Assembly: GCA_023205875.1 (NCBI GenBank)
Contig: CP060759.1
Coordinates: 845,501-909,500 of the forward strand
DNA from: Chloropicon primus
Taxonomy: Eukaryota; Chlorophyta; Chloropicophyceae; Chloropicales; Chloropicaceae
DNA length: 64,000 nt
Reading direction: 5' to 3'
Positions within the stretch are counted from its first letter, which is position 1. Every line of letters begins with the position of its first letter. The notes under the pieces are model-generated. The model did not search any database, had not been told where the DNA came from, and saw nothing but the letters and a program-made list of their open reading frames with translations. Below are positions 8,965 to 18,779 of the stretch, piece by piece. The position numbers and the translations under genes were made by a program.

Positions 8965-10498
8965 TTATTTTGACAGGTATCTGCTCTGCGCCAAAGTCCT
9001 GAGCCTCAGAGCCTGCAACTTGATGAACCCTTGCGCGTCTGCCTGATCGTACACGCTGTCCTCCTCGAAGGTCACCACCTCCTCGTCGTAGAGAGAGTAC
9101 TTGGACTTTCTTCCGGTCACCATGACGTTGCCCTTGTAGAGCTTCAGCCTCACCACTCCCGACACGAACTTCTGCGTGTCATCGATCGCCGCCTGGAGCA
9201 TCTCTCTTTCTGGGGACCACCAGAAGCCGTTGTACAGAAGCTCGGCGTACTTGGGCATGAGCTCGTCCTTCAAGTGCATCTGACCTCTGTCCAAGCAGAT
9301 GCTCTCCATCGCCCTCCTCGCCTGGAGCAAGATCGTTCCGCCTGGTGTCTCGTAAACACCTCTAGACTTCATTCCGACAAACCTGGACTCCACGATGTCG
9401 GTTCTGCCGACGCCGTTCTGGCCTCCAAGCTCGTTCAACTTGGTCAACATATCTGCGGGTGAAAGGTAGACGCCGTCGATCGCCACGGGGTCTCCCTTTT
9501 CGAACTCGAGTTCAAAGTAAGTGGGAGTATCCGGCGCGTTTTCCGGGGACACCGATCTCGTGTACATGTCCTCCTCAGGCTCTACCCAAGGGTCTTCGAG
9601 GATGTTCCCCTCGTAAGAGATGTGGAGAAGGTTCGCGTCCATGGAGTAAGGCGCCTCCCCAGACTTCTTGCTGGCCGGGACCTCGATTCCATTTTCCTCC
9701 GCGTAGCGGATCAAGCTAGTTCTCGAGTTCAAGTCCCACTCTCTCCAGGGGGCAACCACTCTGATGTCCGGCTTGAGCGCGTAATACCCGAGCTCGAAGC
9801 GGACCTGGTCGTTTCCCTTTCCAGTCGCACCGTGGCACACGGCGTCGGCCCCCGTCTCCATGGCGATTTCGATCTGCCTCTTCGCAATGAGGGGCCTCGC
9901 GATGGACGTGCCGAGGAGGTAGGTGCCCTCGTAGACGGCGTTCGACCTGAACATCGGGAAGACGTAGTCCCTCACGAACTCCTCCCTCACGTCCTCGATG
10001 TAGATCTCCTTGATGCCGAGGGCCTCGGCCTTCTTCCTGGCTGGTTCCAGCTCCTCTCCCTGACCCAAGTCAGCGGTGAAGGTCACGACTGGAGGGCAAT
10101 GCGAGGCGAGACAGAGGGAAGAAGGGCTCGTCAGTACACGCGACACGCGACATGACGATCGGGCGCGGGGAGAGAGGGGCGGGAGGAGTTTCCTTACCTT
10201 CACAGCCTTTGTTCTGAAGCCACTTGAGGATGATGCTCGTGTCCAACCCTCCGGAGTAAGCGAGGACCACCTTCTTCGGGGTGGACGCGTCCCCCGCGGA
10301 GGCGGAGCAACGAAGTCCTCGCGAACCCGCCCGACCATTTCGGCAAACGTTGTGGGACTTCGTCGTCGCCCTCCTGCGCAAGCTAGCCTCCTCGCCCTCC
10401 ACCGAGGCCCTGGCGATCCTCTTCTTTCTCTGCGCTACGACGGGCGTTCTCGCCGCCGAGAGAGAGACGGAAGCAGGTGATGGACGCAACGTCTTCAT
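8965..10498 (-). CDS. ASS: argininosuccinate synthase, probably plastid
   Basis: Two exons on the minus strand, 10198-10498 and 8965-10088, joined by a GTAAGG/CAG intron; the junction gives [18 protein letters not shown], as in bacterial-type enzymes. Total 474 residues. The ATP-binding [13 protein letters not shown] follows a 75-residue Arg/Ser/Ala-rich leader typical of plastid transit peptides. Later motifs are [13 protein letters not shown], the NGIGVGR-like [11 protein letters not shown], and YETPGGTIL. The enzyme joins citrulline and aspartate with ATP in the penultimate step of arginine synthesis, which is in the plastid in plants and algae. Reading straight through the intron gives a false N-terminus, so the spliced model is preferred. 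Confidence 0.92.
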
Positions 10499-10848
10499 CC
10501 TTCGTTTCGTCCGGGCGGTGCTTCGCTCTGCGGTCTTACAGCAACAAACAGACAGACAACACTTTCGTCACGTGCCTACTTGCGAAGGCGGCCGGCGTTC
10601 TGATCAGAGAATGAGAATCTCAACGGCCTGGGGGTCTGGGGCTGAGAGTGTGGGGGGTGTGGCGAGTGGATGCATCGCTCGTGGCCGACGCAGCGGAGGG
10701 AAGAACCCGAACCAAGGACAACCTCGCTGCTTCGTCTCTTTGGACTCGAGTGTGTGGAATCTCTTTCAGCTGGGAGCCAGGAGAAGATGCGCCTTGCTCG
10801 CAAGAAAGGTCGCCAGATACGTCTGTGGAAAGTGATGGATCGCAAAAA
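10499..10848. other. intergenic between argininosuccinate synthase and the ML genes
   Basis: It holds the ASS promoter side and the 3' side of the first ML gene. No coding signal or repeat is recognised. Confidence 0.4.
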
Positions 10849-10874
10849 TGAATTATCTTGGCCCTGGCTCGCGG

Positions 10875-11021
10875 TCAGAAGATGGCGGGGCCCTTGATCT
10901 CCAGGTCGAGCACCATGCACACGAGATCCTTGTCCTCCGTGTCTTTTGCTGTAATCTTCAGCTGGTAGTTTCCCTGCGGCAACGTTCGCGAGCGACACAC
11001 GCACACACACACACACAGAGG

Positions 11022-11052
<31 letters not shown>

Positions 11053-11609
11053 GGTCAGGCTCGAGCTCTTGACCTGGGGAGGACGTGGTGCGGGGGTGGT
11101 GGTCACCTACCGGGAGGGTGAACGGGGGGAGCTTTTGCTTTGCGTTCACGGTGAAGGCCCCGTTCGCCGGACACGACTCCAGTCTGTCGCAGAGGTCGTC
11201 CTTCTCCTTGTACACGGGAATCCTGTGGAACAGAACAGTGAGATCGAGCTCACCGCCCTTGACGAGCCTCCCTGCGAGTCCGCGAAAGAGACACGAAATC
11301 GTGTGAACCCCCGAAAAGAGAGAGAGAGAGAGAAAGCAGGACTGTCAGTGTTGTCGAGGGCACGGTGCGAACACGGTGCCGTTGGTCCTTCGACGGCGCA
11401 AACTCACCAATCTCTCCGTCGATGAGCACGTTGATCTCCTGCCCTGCCCTCGGCCGGTCCGGGACCACCGTGGCGTTCATGATTCGCGCCTCCCACTCCC
11501 CATCGCAGTACTTCCACTTCGCGGCCTGAGCCTGCGCGGCCACCAGGAAGCCCAAAGCGAGCACGAGCACGCGAGTCCACGTCTTCGCCACACGCGTCAT
11601 GTTGCGCAC
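10875..11609 (-). CDS. secreted ML-domain (NPC2-like) lipid-binding protein, copy 1
   Basis: Three exons on the minus strand: 11408-11609, 11111-11271, 10875-10973 (153 residues; a start three codons in, at 11600, is equally good). A hydrophobic signal peptide (VLVLALGFLVAAQAQA) is followed by the mature start KWKYCDGE. The ML pattern is clear: an early YCD cysteine, LDLTVLFHRIPV, the paired-cysteine segment LCDRLESCPANG, KLPPFTLP then GNYQLKI, and a last cysteine strand DLVCMVLDLEIKG. ML proteins form a two-sheet pocket that carries sterols or phospholipids in the secretory or lysosomal/vacuolar lumen. Length (about 150 residues) is normal for the family. Copy 2 lies immediately upstream in the tandem duplication. 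Confidence 0.82.
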
Positions 11610-11819
11610 CCCTCGTCCTCAGTCCCCTTTCGCGCTCTTCCCCGACCCTTTGTCCGCTTGTCCTCTCTCTCTCTCTGGGGCCTCCTCCGAGCAAAGCTGG
11701 TACGAGGTCTTTCGTGATGCGCTGATGCGGATGTGCAGAGCAGATCACGGGGGGGGAGGGCTGGGCCGTTACGGCAGGGACCAAGGCTCTAAACTCTCTT
11801 GTGACAATTGAGGTATAAA

Positions 11820-11940
11820 TTACAATGCGGCAGCGGTGTTGTTGACAATGGTGCCGACGGCGAGGGGGATGCCTTGGGCGTGGTGGAGCCTGGAGTTGCT
11901 CTTCCCGTTCCCGAAGAGGAAGGAGGAGGATAAGCCCAAG
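11820..11940 (-). pseudogene. 3'-end fragment of the glycosyltransferase-like gene carried in duplication unit A
   Basis: These bases repeat the last ~40 codons and stop of the type II glycosyltransferase-like gene (intact copy ends at 12936). The fragment is cut off at the unit boundary and has no start or upstream exons, so it is a passive passenger. It carries one extra GAG relative to the intact gene. Confidence 0.85.
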
Positions 11941-11975
11941 TGAATTATGTGTGTGCGCGAGTTTTTGGCCCTGGC

Positions 11976-12697
11976 TCACGGTTTGTGCCATCGAAGGGCC
12001 AGAGCGGGCCCCTTGATGTTCAGGTCGAGCACCATGCACACGAGATCCTTGTCCTCCGTGTCTTTTGCTGTAATCTTCAGCTCGTGGTTTCCCTGCGGCA
12101 ACGTTCGCGAGCGACACACGCACAGAGGGAGAGAGAGAGAGAGAGGGTCAGGCTCGAGCTCTTGACCTGGGGAGGACGTGGTGCGGGGGTGGTGGTCACC
12201 TACCGGGAGGGTGAGCGGGGGGAGCTTTTGCTTTGCGTTCACGGTGAAGGCCCCGTTCGCCGGACACGACTCCAGTCTGTCGCAGAGGTCGTCCTTCTCC
12301 TTGTGCACGGGAATCTTGTGGAACAGAACAGTGAGATCGAGCTCACCGCCCTTGACGAGCCTCCCTGCGAGTCCGCGAAAGAGACACGAAATCGTGTGAA
12401 CCCCCGAAAAGAGAGAGAGAGAGAAAGCAGGACTGTCAGTGTTGTCGAGGGCACGGTGCGAACACGGTGCCGTTGGTCCTTCGACGGCGCAAACTCACCA
12501 ATCTCTCCGTCGATGAGCACGTTGATCTCCTGCCCTGCCCTCGGCCGGTCCGGGACCACCGTGGCGTTCATGATTCGCGCCTCCCACTCCCCATCGCAGT
12601 ACTTCCACTTCGCGGCCTGAGCCTGCGCGGCCACCAGGAAGCCCAAAGCGAGCACGAGCACGCGAGCCCACGTCTTCGCCACACGCGCCATGGTCAT
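11976..12697 (-). CDS. secreted ML-domain (NPC2-like) lipid-binding protein, copy 2
   Basis: Three exons on the minus strand: 12499-12697, 12204-12364, 11976-12092 (158 residues; alternative start at 12691). Signal peptide, cysteines and exon phases match copy 1. Substitutions include KTWARV for KTWTRV, PVHKEKDD for PVYKEKDD, PPLTL for PPFTL and GNHELK for GNYQLK. The C-terminus has diverged: copy 1 stops at ...EIKGPAIF, whereas this copy reads on as ...NIKGPALALRWHKP, because the duplication boundary changed the sequence around the stop. Whether both are expressed cannot be told from sequence, but both frames are intact. Confidence 0.8.
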
Positions 12698-12746
12698 CGT
12701 CCTTGTATTACAAGATCAAGATCTTCCTCGATCCTTTGCTTATCCG

Positions 12747-12774
12747 CTCTCTCTCTCTCTCTCTCTCTCTCTCT
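12747..12774. repeat. CT microsatellite
   Basis: An uninterrupted CT dinucleotide run just upstream of ML copy 2 (on its 5' side). Confidence 0.95.
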
Positions 12775-12935
12775 GCGGGGCGTTCCTCCTCCGAGCAGTG
12801 ATGGTACGAGGTCTTCGTGATCGGTGATGGCGGATCAGTGATCCCGGTAGTGATCCGGGAATCACGGGGGGGAGGGCTGGGCCGTTACGGCAGGGACCAA
12901 GGCTCTAAACTCTCTTGTGACAATTGAGGTATAAA

Positions 12936-14297
12936 TTACAATGCGGCAGCGGTGTTGTTGACAATGGTGCCGACGGCGAGGGGGATGCCTTGGGCGTGGT
13001 GGAACCTGGAGTTGCTCTTCCCGTTCCCGAAGAGGAAGGAGGATAAGCCCAAGTGCTGGACGAGAGAAACTCTGGTCATGAAGCAATCCTTGGGGTGCCA
13101 CACGCAAAAGTAGCCTATCTCCATGTCGCCGTTCTCCACCTCCTTCTTGGACTCCGCGTTCTTCAGGAACCGTTCGAGGAAGCCCGGGCCAAAGAGCATG
13201 GACTGGGATCCCCTGTTAAACCAAGTCCCAACGCCGCCGACCAGCGTGTCCTCCAGGCACCCCTTGTACTGCTTGTTGACGAGGGGCATCACGGTCTGAA
13301 GCCCCCCCTGGACCAACCCCCTGTTCTTCGACTCTTCCAGGTCCATGTACTCCCCCAACTGCTCCCGGGGAATGACGCTGCCCAGCGTCGTGTCGGTGGC
13401 CTCGAAGTCGGAGGCCTGGTAGAGCTTCACCAGCTTGTCGTCCCCCATGCAGTTGATCCAGTGCCTCACCTTGTCCTCGAACCCGGGAAGCACTTCCGTG
13501 TCCCCCTCCAAGAAGACGGTGTGGGCCTTCCTGCCCCGCTGGGTCCTCAACGCGCTCAGGAACGCTGGGCCCGCCCTCGTGTTCGGCTCGCTGGGCTTCC
13601 AGCTCCAGTTGCTGGGCTCCATCAGGTGGACGACGTTGGGGGCAGTCGCGGCGTTGCACTGGACGGTGAATTCCCGGATGATCTCAAAGTCCCGCTCGCT
13701 CTTCGCGCCGTTCCAAATGACCGAGACGCGCTCCGGCTTGGTCGTGGCGACGATGGACCACAAGCAATTGCACAGAAGCAAGTTGGAGTTCTGCTTTCCC
13801 TTCACGTCGTTCATGCTGGTGAGGACGACGATGTCGTACCCCTTGCTCTCCCCGCCCTCCGAGCTGATCCCCGGGAACTGCCTCTCGGGGACGCCGCTGG
13901 ATCCCCGGGACAGGACGTCGTACGTGTCGCCCGACGGGCTGATGAGGGAGCCGTTGCTCCAGCCGGCCGCCCCAGGCTTGGCGCTGCCGTCGGACGGGGC
14001 CCTGCTCCACTGGGCCTCAACCTCCTTGGGGTGCCCGGCGGATCCCCCCACCGAAAGGGTTCGGATCATCCCCGGGGGCTCGTCCCCCGAGGCTGGAAGC
14101 CCCCTCAAGCTCTGCAGGACCAAGACGAGGCAGGCGCTGAGCAGCAGGGCGGTGGCCACGTACATCAGCTTCGCTGGGCGACGCCCGTTGTTCAAAGAGG
14201 CCCTCGAAAGGCGGTCCATCAGAACGTACCCCTTGTAACCCCTCCCCGCCGGCCCGCCAGGAGGCCCCTTCCCCCTCGTGCTCCTCTTCTCCATCAT
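12936..14297 (-). CDS. type II membrane protein, putative Golgi glycosyltransferase (GT54-like features)
   Basis: 453 residues in a single exon. A short basic cytosolic tail is followed by one signal-anchor helix near residues 45-62 (KLMYVATALLLSACLVLVL), then a Gly/Ser/Pro stem and a lumenal domain from about residue 150. In that domain DIVVLTSMNDVKG, NLLLCNCLWSIVATTKPERVSVIWNG and VFLEGDTEVLPGF suggest a GT-A-like fold with an acidic metal-site candidate (EGDTE). The late segment MTRVSLVQHLGLSSFLFG recalls the QH(V/L)G.HSS segment of MGAT4-type N-acetylglucosaminyltransferases. The family assignment is tentative. The stop at 12936 lies in duplication unit B, so a fragment of this gene also lies at 11820-11940. 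Confidence 0.55.
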   Translation of the reverse strand: MMEKRSTRGKGPPGGPAGRGYKGYVLMDRLSRASLNNGRRPAKLMYVATALLLSACLVLVLQSLRGLPASGDEPPGMIRTLSVGGSAGHPKEVEAQWSRAPSDGSAKPGAAGWSNGSLISPSGDTYDVLSRGSSGVPERQFPGISSEGGESKGYDIVVLTSMNDVKGKQNSNLLLCNCLWSIVATTKPERVSVIWNGAKSERDFEIIREFTVQCNAATAPNVVHLMEPSNWSWKPSEPNTRAGPAFLSALRTQRGRKAHTVFLEGDTEVLPGFEDKVRHWINCMGDDKLVKLYQASDFEATDTTLGSVIPREQLGEYMDLEESKNRGLVQGGLQTVMPLVNKQYKGCLEDTLVGGVGTWFNRGSQSMLFGPGFLERFLKNAESKKEVENGDMEIGYFCVWHPKDCFMTRVSLVQHLGLSSFLFGNGKSNSRFHHAQGIPLAVGTIVNNTAAAL

Positions 14298-15002
14298 CCG
14301 TCCTCGATGTACACGTCCGAACCTCGAGTGGTTCGCCTCCCTCTCCGTAACCGTGACTCCTCTCCCGCCCGCCAGACGACGACCACCAAACGAAAGACCG
14401 CGACTTCACCCGCCACCCTGCCCAACCCCTCCAACCAATCCCAACGCTCCCTCCGTCGTCGCTTCAGGTTCCGCCCCACGTTACCAGAAGTGTAACTGCC
14501 ACCCCCGGCGCTCCAACTCCATCTCCTCTCCGCTCGATTTTATCACGAACCAGAGAGAACCAGAGAAAACCAGAGAGAGGTTGAGGTGAGGTGAGGTGAG
14601 GTGAGGTGAGGCCTCGGGAGACACGGAGGGCACGGGGTGGAGGTGTAAGGGACACACGAAGCGTCGTCGTCGTGTCTTCGTCTTTCGAAAGAGCGCCCCT
14701 CGCTTGAGGGCATTGCATTGACGCACGCGAAGACTGACACGAGGGAAGAAGGTTTCGCCCTCGCTTGATCCTGGCTGGCGTCGGAGCAGACCCCTTGCGG
14801 GAGAAGGTGCGTGTGCGGGCGCAGGGGTGGGACCTAAAACGCGAGTGTCTCTGGAGGGGAAGTGGAGGGACTGAACGAGACTTGCTTTGGTTTTGTTTTG
14901 TTTTGTTTTGGGGTGTCGTCGCGACTTCGTTTTCGCCCAGGGAACGAGCGAGCTCACTGGGGAGGAAAGGGCTCGAGGTGAGGCCACGCGCAAGGGGGGT
15001 CT
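14298..15002. other. 705 bp divergent promoter region with two pentanucleotide repeats
   Basis: It separates the minus-strand glycosyltransferase gene from the plus-strand GYF gene. It contains a GAGGT pentamer repeat (14583-14611, about six units) and a TTTTG repeat (14891-14910, four units). Open frames here on either strand are low-complexity and look non-coding. Confidence 0.6.
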
Positions 15003-17105
15003 GTGCGCGTCGCGATGAGGACGGCGGGTCCGCGAACGGACTGCGACGACCTTCCACCGCCACCGCCACCCCAACCTGCTCCTGCGGGCTACGGTTCGTT
15101 CCACCAAGCCTTCTACGGGCAGAACACCGACCGCCAGCACCACTACTTCGAGGCGGGGGGCGGGCACCAGCACTCAAGGGGGAGGGATGGAGGCCACGAG
15201 AGGCCCAGGTCCACGAGCAAGGGCGGCGGGAGGCACCGGGACTATGGCGACGACCGGGACCGGGATAGGGATCGGGATAGGGGTAGGGATCGGTGCTGGG
15301 ACCGGGATCGGGGCCGGGATCGGGGCCGGGATCGGGGCCGGGACCGGTATCGGGACTACGAGGAGGACTACGGGGCCGACCGAGAGCGGGACCGGGATCG
15401 GGGCCGGGACCGGTATCGGGACTACGAGGAGGACCACGAGTACGACCGGCGCAGGAGCAAGAAGAGGCACCGGTCGAAGGATCGCGGCGGCAAGAGACGG
15501 GGCTCGGAGGATGGTGGTGGGAGGAGGAGGAGGAGGAGCAAAGGGGGGAGGGACTACGACGACAGAGACATTCGGTACGATGACAGAGATATTTGGGGGG
15601 GGTCGGAGGGTACCAAGGGGGAGGAGGCCGCCCTGCAAGAGAGCGACTTCAAGAAGTTTTGCACGACAACGGATGACGGTTTGGCCATCCTGTCGACCGC
15701 CCTCGAGACCGGAAACAAGAGTGTCTGGCTGGATGGCTTTTTCGCCCGGAGCTTTCGAAGCATCTTGAACGACGCGCACAGGTGCACGCTCGATGGCGGC
15801 GTTCCCATGGGGGACGATTTCAGGGACGAGCCAGAGAGCGAGCTCCTCTCAAAGTTTCCAAGCTTCTTTGAGTGCCTGGCCAGGGGAATCGGAGGGCCTC
15901 CGAAGTACATGAAAGATGGTTCGGTGGAGTATCCTGAGCTTCAGGATCAAAATCTGCCGGAGACTTACAAGTTCTTGAACACCACGGAATTGCCAAAGGC
16001 AGACGAAGAGCCAGGTGCGGGACCGTCCTCGACCAGGTCTGCGGAAGACCCCAGAAGTTCCGTTGCCGCTGCCGATGAGAAGACCAATATAGCTTTCCCT
16101 CGATATGTCTTTCTGCCTAGGTTTGAGGACCCGAAAGACTCGGGCGGGAAAGAAAAAGAAGGCAAGGAGAGGCCTGGGCTACCCGCACCGGGTAATAAGG
16201 TCAAGGCCCTTTACTTGACGCCCGCTGCGAGTAGGGTCCAACTGCTCAGCAACGACGGGCTGGACTTTGAAGAGTGCGACTGGTATTACGTGCAAGCCCA
16301 AAAACTTGTGGGGCCCCACTCCATGTTCGCCCTCAGGGAGAGAGCGTTCAGGGGGGAAATTCCTTGGGGCATGGCCTTGAAGACCAAGAACAGTAGCTGG
16401 ACATTTTTGCAGCCTGATCACCACAGCAGCGACAGGCGCAGACTAATGCACGACTCGGATGATTTCTCGAAATGGGTGACCGGGAAGCTGGAGGTGGAGA
16501 GCGAGAGGCACCGTATCAAGGAGAAGCGTGCGACGGCGGCCAGCCTCCGTCCAGAGCTGGTGCACGGATATGTCCGGAAGAGCATGCACAAGAGCATCCT
16601 CAAGGAATGCGAGGGAGCTCTCGATGCCTTGAAGAAGGAGGTGCTCGGCAGCCTTCCTGAGAAGTACCCGAGCTTGCCCCTTCAGCCGCTTGCGCACGAG
16701 GTGAAGGTGGCGATACCGGAAGCTGCGGATCCTGCGCCGAAGCGAGGGCGGGATCAGGGGGTCCAAAACCTGCAAATCAGAAGGTTCAGAATTCTGCCTC
16801 GATGGGAGATGGTGCAATCTCGCGTCCGCACAAACCCCCCATCCTCGAAGCCGGAGCCGAAGAAGAAGGAGGAGCCGAAGGAGCCGAAGACGGAGCCGAA
16901 GAAAGAGCCGAAGAAGGAGCCGAAGACGGAGCCTCATCCTCATGTGAAGGCCGAGAAGACGTCGAGCAAGTCGTCCTTGCCACCGACGAAGAAGGAGAAT
17001 GCCGCTACAGGGGAGAAGAAGCAGAAGAATAAGGGGGTGGCCAAGAAGGAGTTGACGGGGAAGGAGAAAGCGAGGATGGGAAGGAGAAGGAGGCTTGCAA
17101 GATAA
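15003..17105 (+). CDS. RD-repeat, GYF-like nuclear protein
   Basis: 700 residues from the first ATG (15015 is an alternative). Residues ~75-160 are Arg/Asp dipeptide repeats (RDRDRGRDR...), like spliceosomal and RNA-processing proteins, followed by a basic KKRHRSKDRGGKRRG block. Around residues 420-460 the sequence CDWYYVQAQKLVGPHSMFAL resembles a GYF domain (W.Y....G..GP), which binds proline-rich peptides. A helical region precedes a C-terminal tail of EPKKEPKTEP repeats and a KEKARMGRRRRL basic end. It is probably a nuclear RNA-processing or chromatin adaptor. An open frame with cysteine pairs follows the stop, but no clear splice joins it. Confidence 0.6.
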   Translation: MRVAMRTAGPRTDCDDLPPPPPPQPAPAGYGSFHQAFYGQNTDRQHHYFEAGGGHQHSRGRDGGHERPRSTSKGGGRHRDYGDDRDRDRDRDRGRDRCWDRDRGRDRGRDRGRDRYRDYEEDYGADRERDRDRGRDRYRDYEEDHEYDRRRSKKRHRSKDRGGKRRGSEDGGGRRRRRSKGGRDYDDRDIRYDDRDIWGGSEGTKGEEAALQESDFKKFCTTTDDGLAILSTALETGNKSVWLDGFFARSFRSILNDAHRCTLDGGVPMGDDFRDEPESELLSKFPSFFECLARGIGGPPKYMKDGSVEYPELQDQNLPETYKFLNTTELPKADEEPGAGPSSTRSAEDPRSSVAAADEKTNIAFPRYVFLPRFEDPKDSGGKEKEGKERPGLPAPGNKVKALYLTPAASRVQLLSNDGLDFEECDWYYVQAQKLVGPHSMFALRERAFRGEIPWGMALKTKNSSWTFLQPDHHSSDRRRLMHDSDDFSKWVTGKLEVESERHRIKEKRATAASLRPELVHGYVRKSMHKSILKECEGALDALKKEVLGSLPEKYPSLPLQPLAHEVKVAIPEAADPAPKRGRDQGVQNLQIRRFRILPRWEMVQSRVRTNPPSSKPEPKKKEEPKEPKTEPKKEPKKEPKTEPHPHVKAEKTSSKSSLPPTKKENAATGEKKQKNKGVAKKELTGKEKARMGRRRRLAR
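15243..15440. repeat. coding tandem repeat for RD/RG dipeptides
   Basis: Repeats of a 12-base unit built on CGGGATCGGGGC and relatives. A longer duplicated block encodes RDRYRDYEED twice, at about 15340-15370 and 15400-15432. Confidence 0.85.
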
Positions 17106-17331
17106 CTGGTTTCGGTTGCAGGTGGTCCAAGACCGGATGCATAGGCTGCAACAAAGAAAAGAAGAGAGCACATGCAAGCGAAGAAGGGGAGAGAGAAGGA
17201 TGCCAGCAATTAAATGCGCTCGCGAAGGTTTTTTTGGATTATGGGATTGCAAAGAATGTAAAGTTACAACAAAATTCATCGCTCCGTTTTGTTTCCTTTT
17301 ATTCGGCGGTGGTCGTCGCGATTGATTCTCT

Positions 17332-18483
17332 TCAGGGGAGCTCGCCCGTCCTGTACGTGCCCCTGACCTGGTACCCGGACGTCTTGCACCTCACGTACTC
17401 GAGCGGCTGGTTCCCCTCCCCCTGCTCGCTGATGTGCCAGATCGCCCGCCCCACCTGCTGGCCCTCCACGTTCGTAAAGTCGTACGCCACAGCCTCGGGC
17501 TGGGGCTGGTGCAAAACGTTGCTCGCGACCTTCTCCTCGAACCTTATGGTGGAGAAGTCGAAGGGCTTGTCGAACGCGTAGGCGTACGACCCGCCGTCGT
17601 CCCCCGTCCTGACGATCATTTCCTCGCCCGTGGGGTGGAGGTCCGCCCCCGTGATCTTCCAGCCGTTCGGGTTGTAGATCGTGTTGACCAGCCTCAGGGG
17701 GATCTTGGCCCTCGACGGCACGCTCGTGAGGTTCTGCGACGTCTCGTAGATCCTCGCCGGCGTGTGGTGGTAGTCCCAGTGCAGCCCGTGCCTCTTCTCG
17801 ATCAGCCAGGCCTTGGAGCCGTCCGGGGACACGACCATGGCCTCCGAGTCCATGGGGATGTCCGGGTACTCCCCCGTGTCCGGGTACTCCACCTCGACCT
17901 CGAACACGTCCTCGGCGTCCAACTTCTCGTACCCGCCGTGGTCCTCGATCCGGGGCTCCGGCACGGCCATCAGGTAGAACCTCCCCCCGCAGTCCCGGGA
18001 CCACGGCTGCCCGTTGCTCTGCAGCCTCGCGCAGTTGTCCCCGATGTCCCCGGCCCAAAGGCAGTACCCCTCCCGGTGCGGGCACCGGGAGAGCGCGATG
18101 TCCTCAAAGTCCGGGCTCTGCTCGTGCCTGTCGGTGTACTCGTCCAGGTCGACGCGCGCGACGATCTCCCCGGGGGGGTCCGAAAGCAGCGAGATCGCGT
18201 ACAGCCTCGAGTGCTTCCCCGAGTCCTCGTGCGTCCACAAAATCCCCTCGTTCGCCACGCTCGACACGATCCCGGACGCCTCCGCGACCTTCCGGCTCCG
18301 CACGTACGCCACGTTCACCGGGTCCTCGTAACCGTTCTCGCACACCACGGACGCCCGGACGCCGCCGACCAGCCCGAGGGCCGCGAAGACGACGAAGGCC
18401 AGGCGCGCCTTGAACGCGAGGGTCACCGTCATTGTGCTGAGGTCTCGACCCGCCGCCATCGTCGTCGTCGTTGTCGTCGCCAT
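17332..18483 (-). CDS. secreted beta-propeller-like protein of a mainly bacterial family
   Basis: 383 residues from the ATG at 18483; the frame stays open upstream but there it reads like leader sequence. A signal peptide (LAFVVFAALGLVGGVRAS) precedes the mature domain. Three motifs match a family common in bacteria: ASGIVSSVANEGILWTHEDSG, DFEDIALSRCP and LWAGDIGDN. These repeated aspartate-containing loops suggest a six- or seven-bladed propeller. MDSEAMVVSPDG and EMIVRTGDDG are further blade signatures. The catalytic or binding role is unknown. The stop lies about 225 bp from the GYF gene's stop (tail-to-tail). The bacterial-type motifs raise the chance of old horizontal transfer. Confidence 0.65.
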   Translation of the reverse strand: MATTTTTTMAAGRDLSTMTVTLAFKARLAFVVFAALGLVGGVRASVVCENGYEDPVNVAYVRSRKVAEASGIVSSVANEGILWTHEDSGKHSRLYAISLLSDPPGEIVARVDLDEYTDRHEQSPDFEDIALSRCPHREGYCLWAGDIGDNCARLQSNGQPWSRDCGGRFYLMAVPEPRIEDHGGYEKLDAEDVFEVEVEYPDTGEYPDIPMDSEAMVVSPDGSKAWLIEKRHGLHWDYHHTPARIYETSQNLTSVPSRAKIPLRLVNTIYNPNGWKITGADLHPTGEEMIVRTGDDGGSYAYAFDKPFDFSTIRFEEKVASNVLHQPQPEAVAYDFTNVEGQQVGRAIWHISEQGEGNQPLEYVRCKTSGYQVRGTYRTGELP

Positions 18484-18779
18484 CTCGCGCTCAAAGGTGG
18501 CCCTCCGCCGCAGGCCGTTCGTTCGATTCGGAGAATCGAGAAATCGAGAGGGAAGAATTTTCGTTTTTTGTAACGTCCCGAGCGTTTCCTCGGACACCAC
18601 GAGAGACAGCAGGGAGGAGCGCGAGCACTGGTGGGCCGTGAGTTTTGGTCCACTCGATCAATCGCTCGAGGAGGAAGGCGACCACCGGGACGACGTGCGA
18701 GCGCGCTCGTTCTTTCGTTCCCCCCCCCTTTCCCTTTCCCCCCTTCCCCCAACCGGGAGCGGTCCGGAGAGAGAGAGAG

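Larger units (their letters stand above)
10849..13053. repeat. exact head-to-tail tandem duplication, two units of about 1.1 kb
   Basis: Unit A (10849-11940) and unit B (11941-13053) align along their length. Both open with TGAATTAT and both end in CCCAAG. Each contains one complete three-exon ML-domain gene and the last ~40 codons of the neighbouring glycosyltransferase gene. Introns are nearly as similar as exons, so the event is recent or has been homogenised. Differences are mainly microsatellite lengths, small indels at the unit starts and 5' flanks, and scattered substitutions. Confidence 0.93.

Noticed and set aside
13053-14495. Plus-strand frame of 480 codons
   Set aside because: It is antisense to the glycosyltransferase gene and has no recognisable motifs.
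17106-17290. Cysteine-containing frame after the GYF gene as an extra exon
   Set aside because: No canonical donor could be found near the stop to join it.
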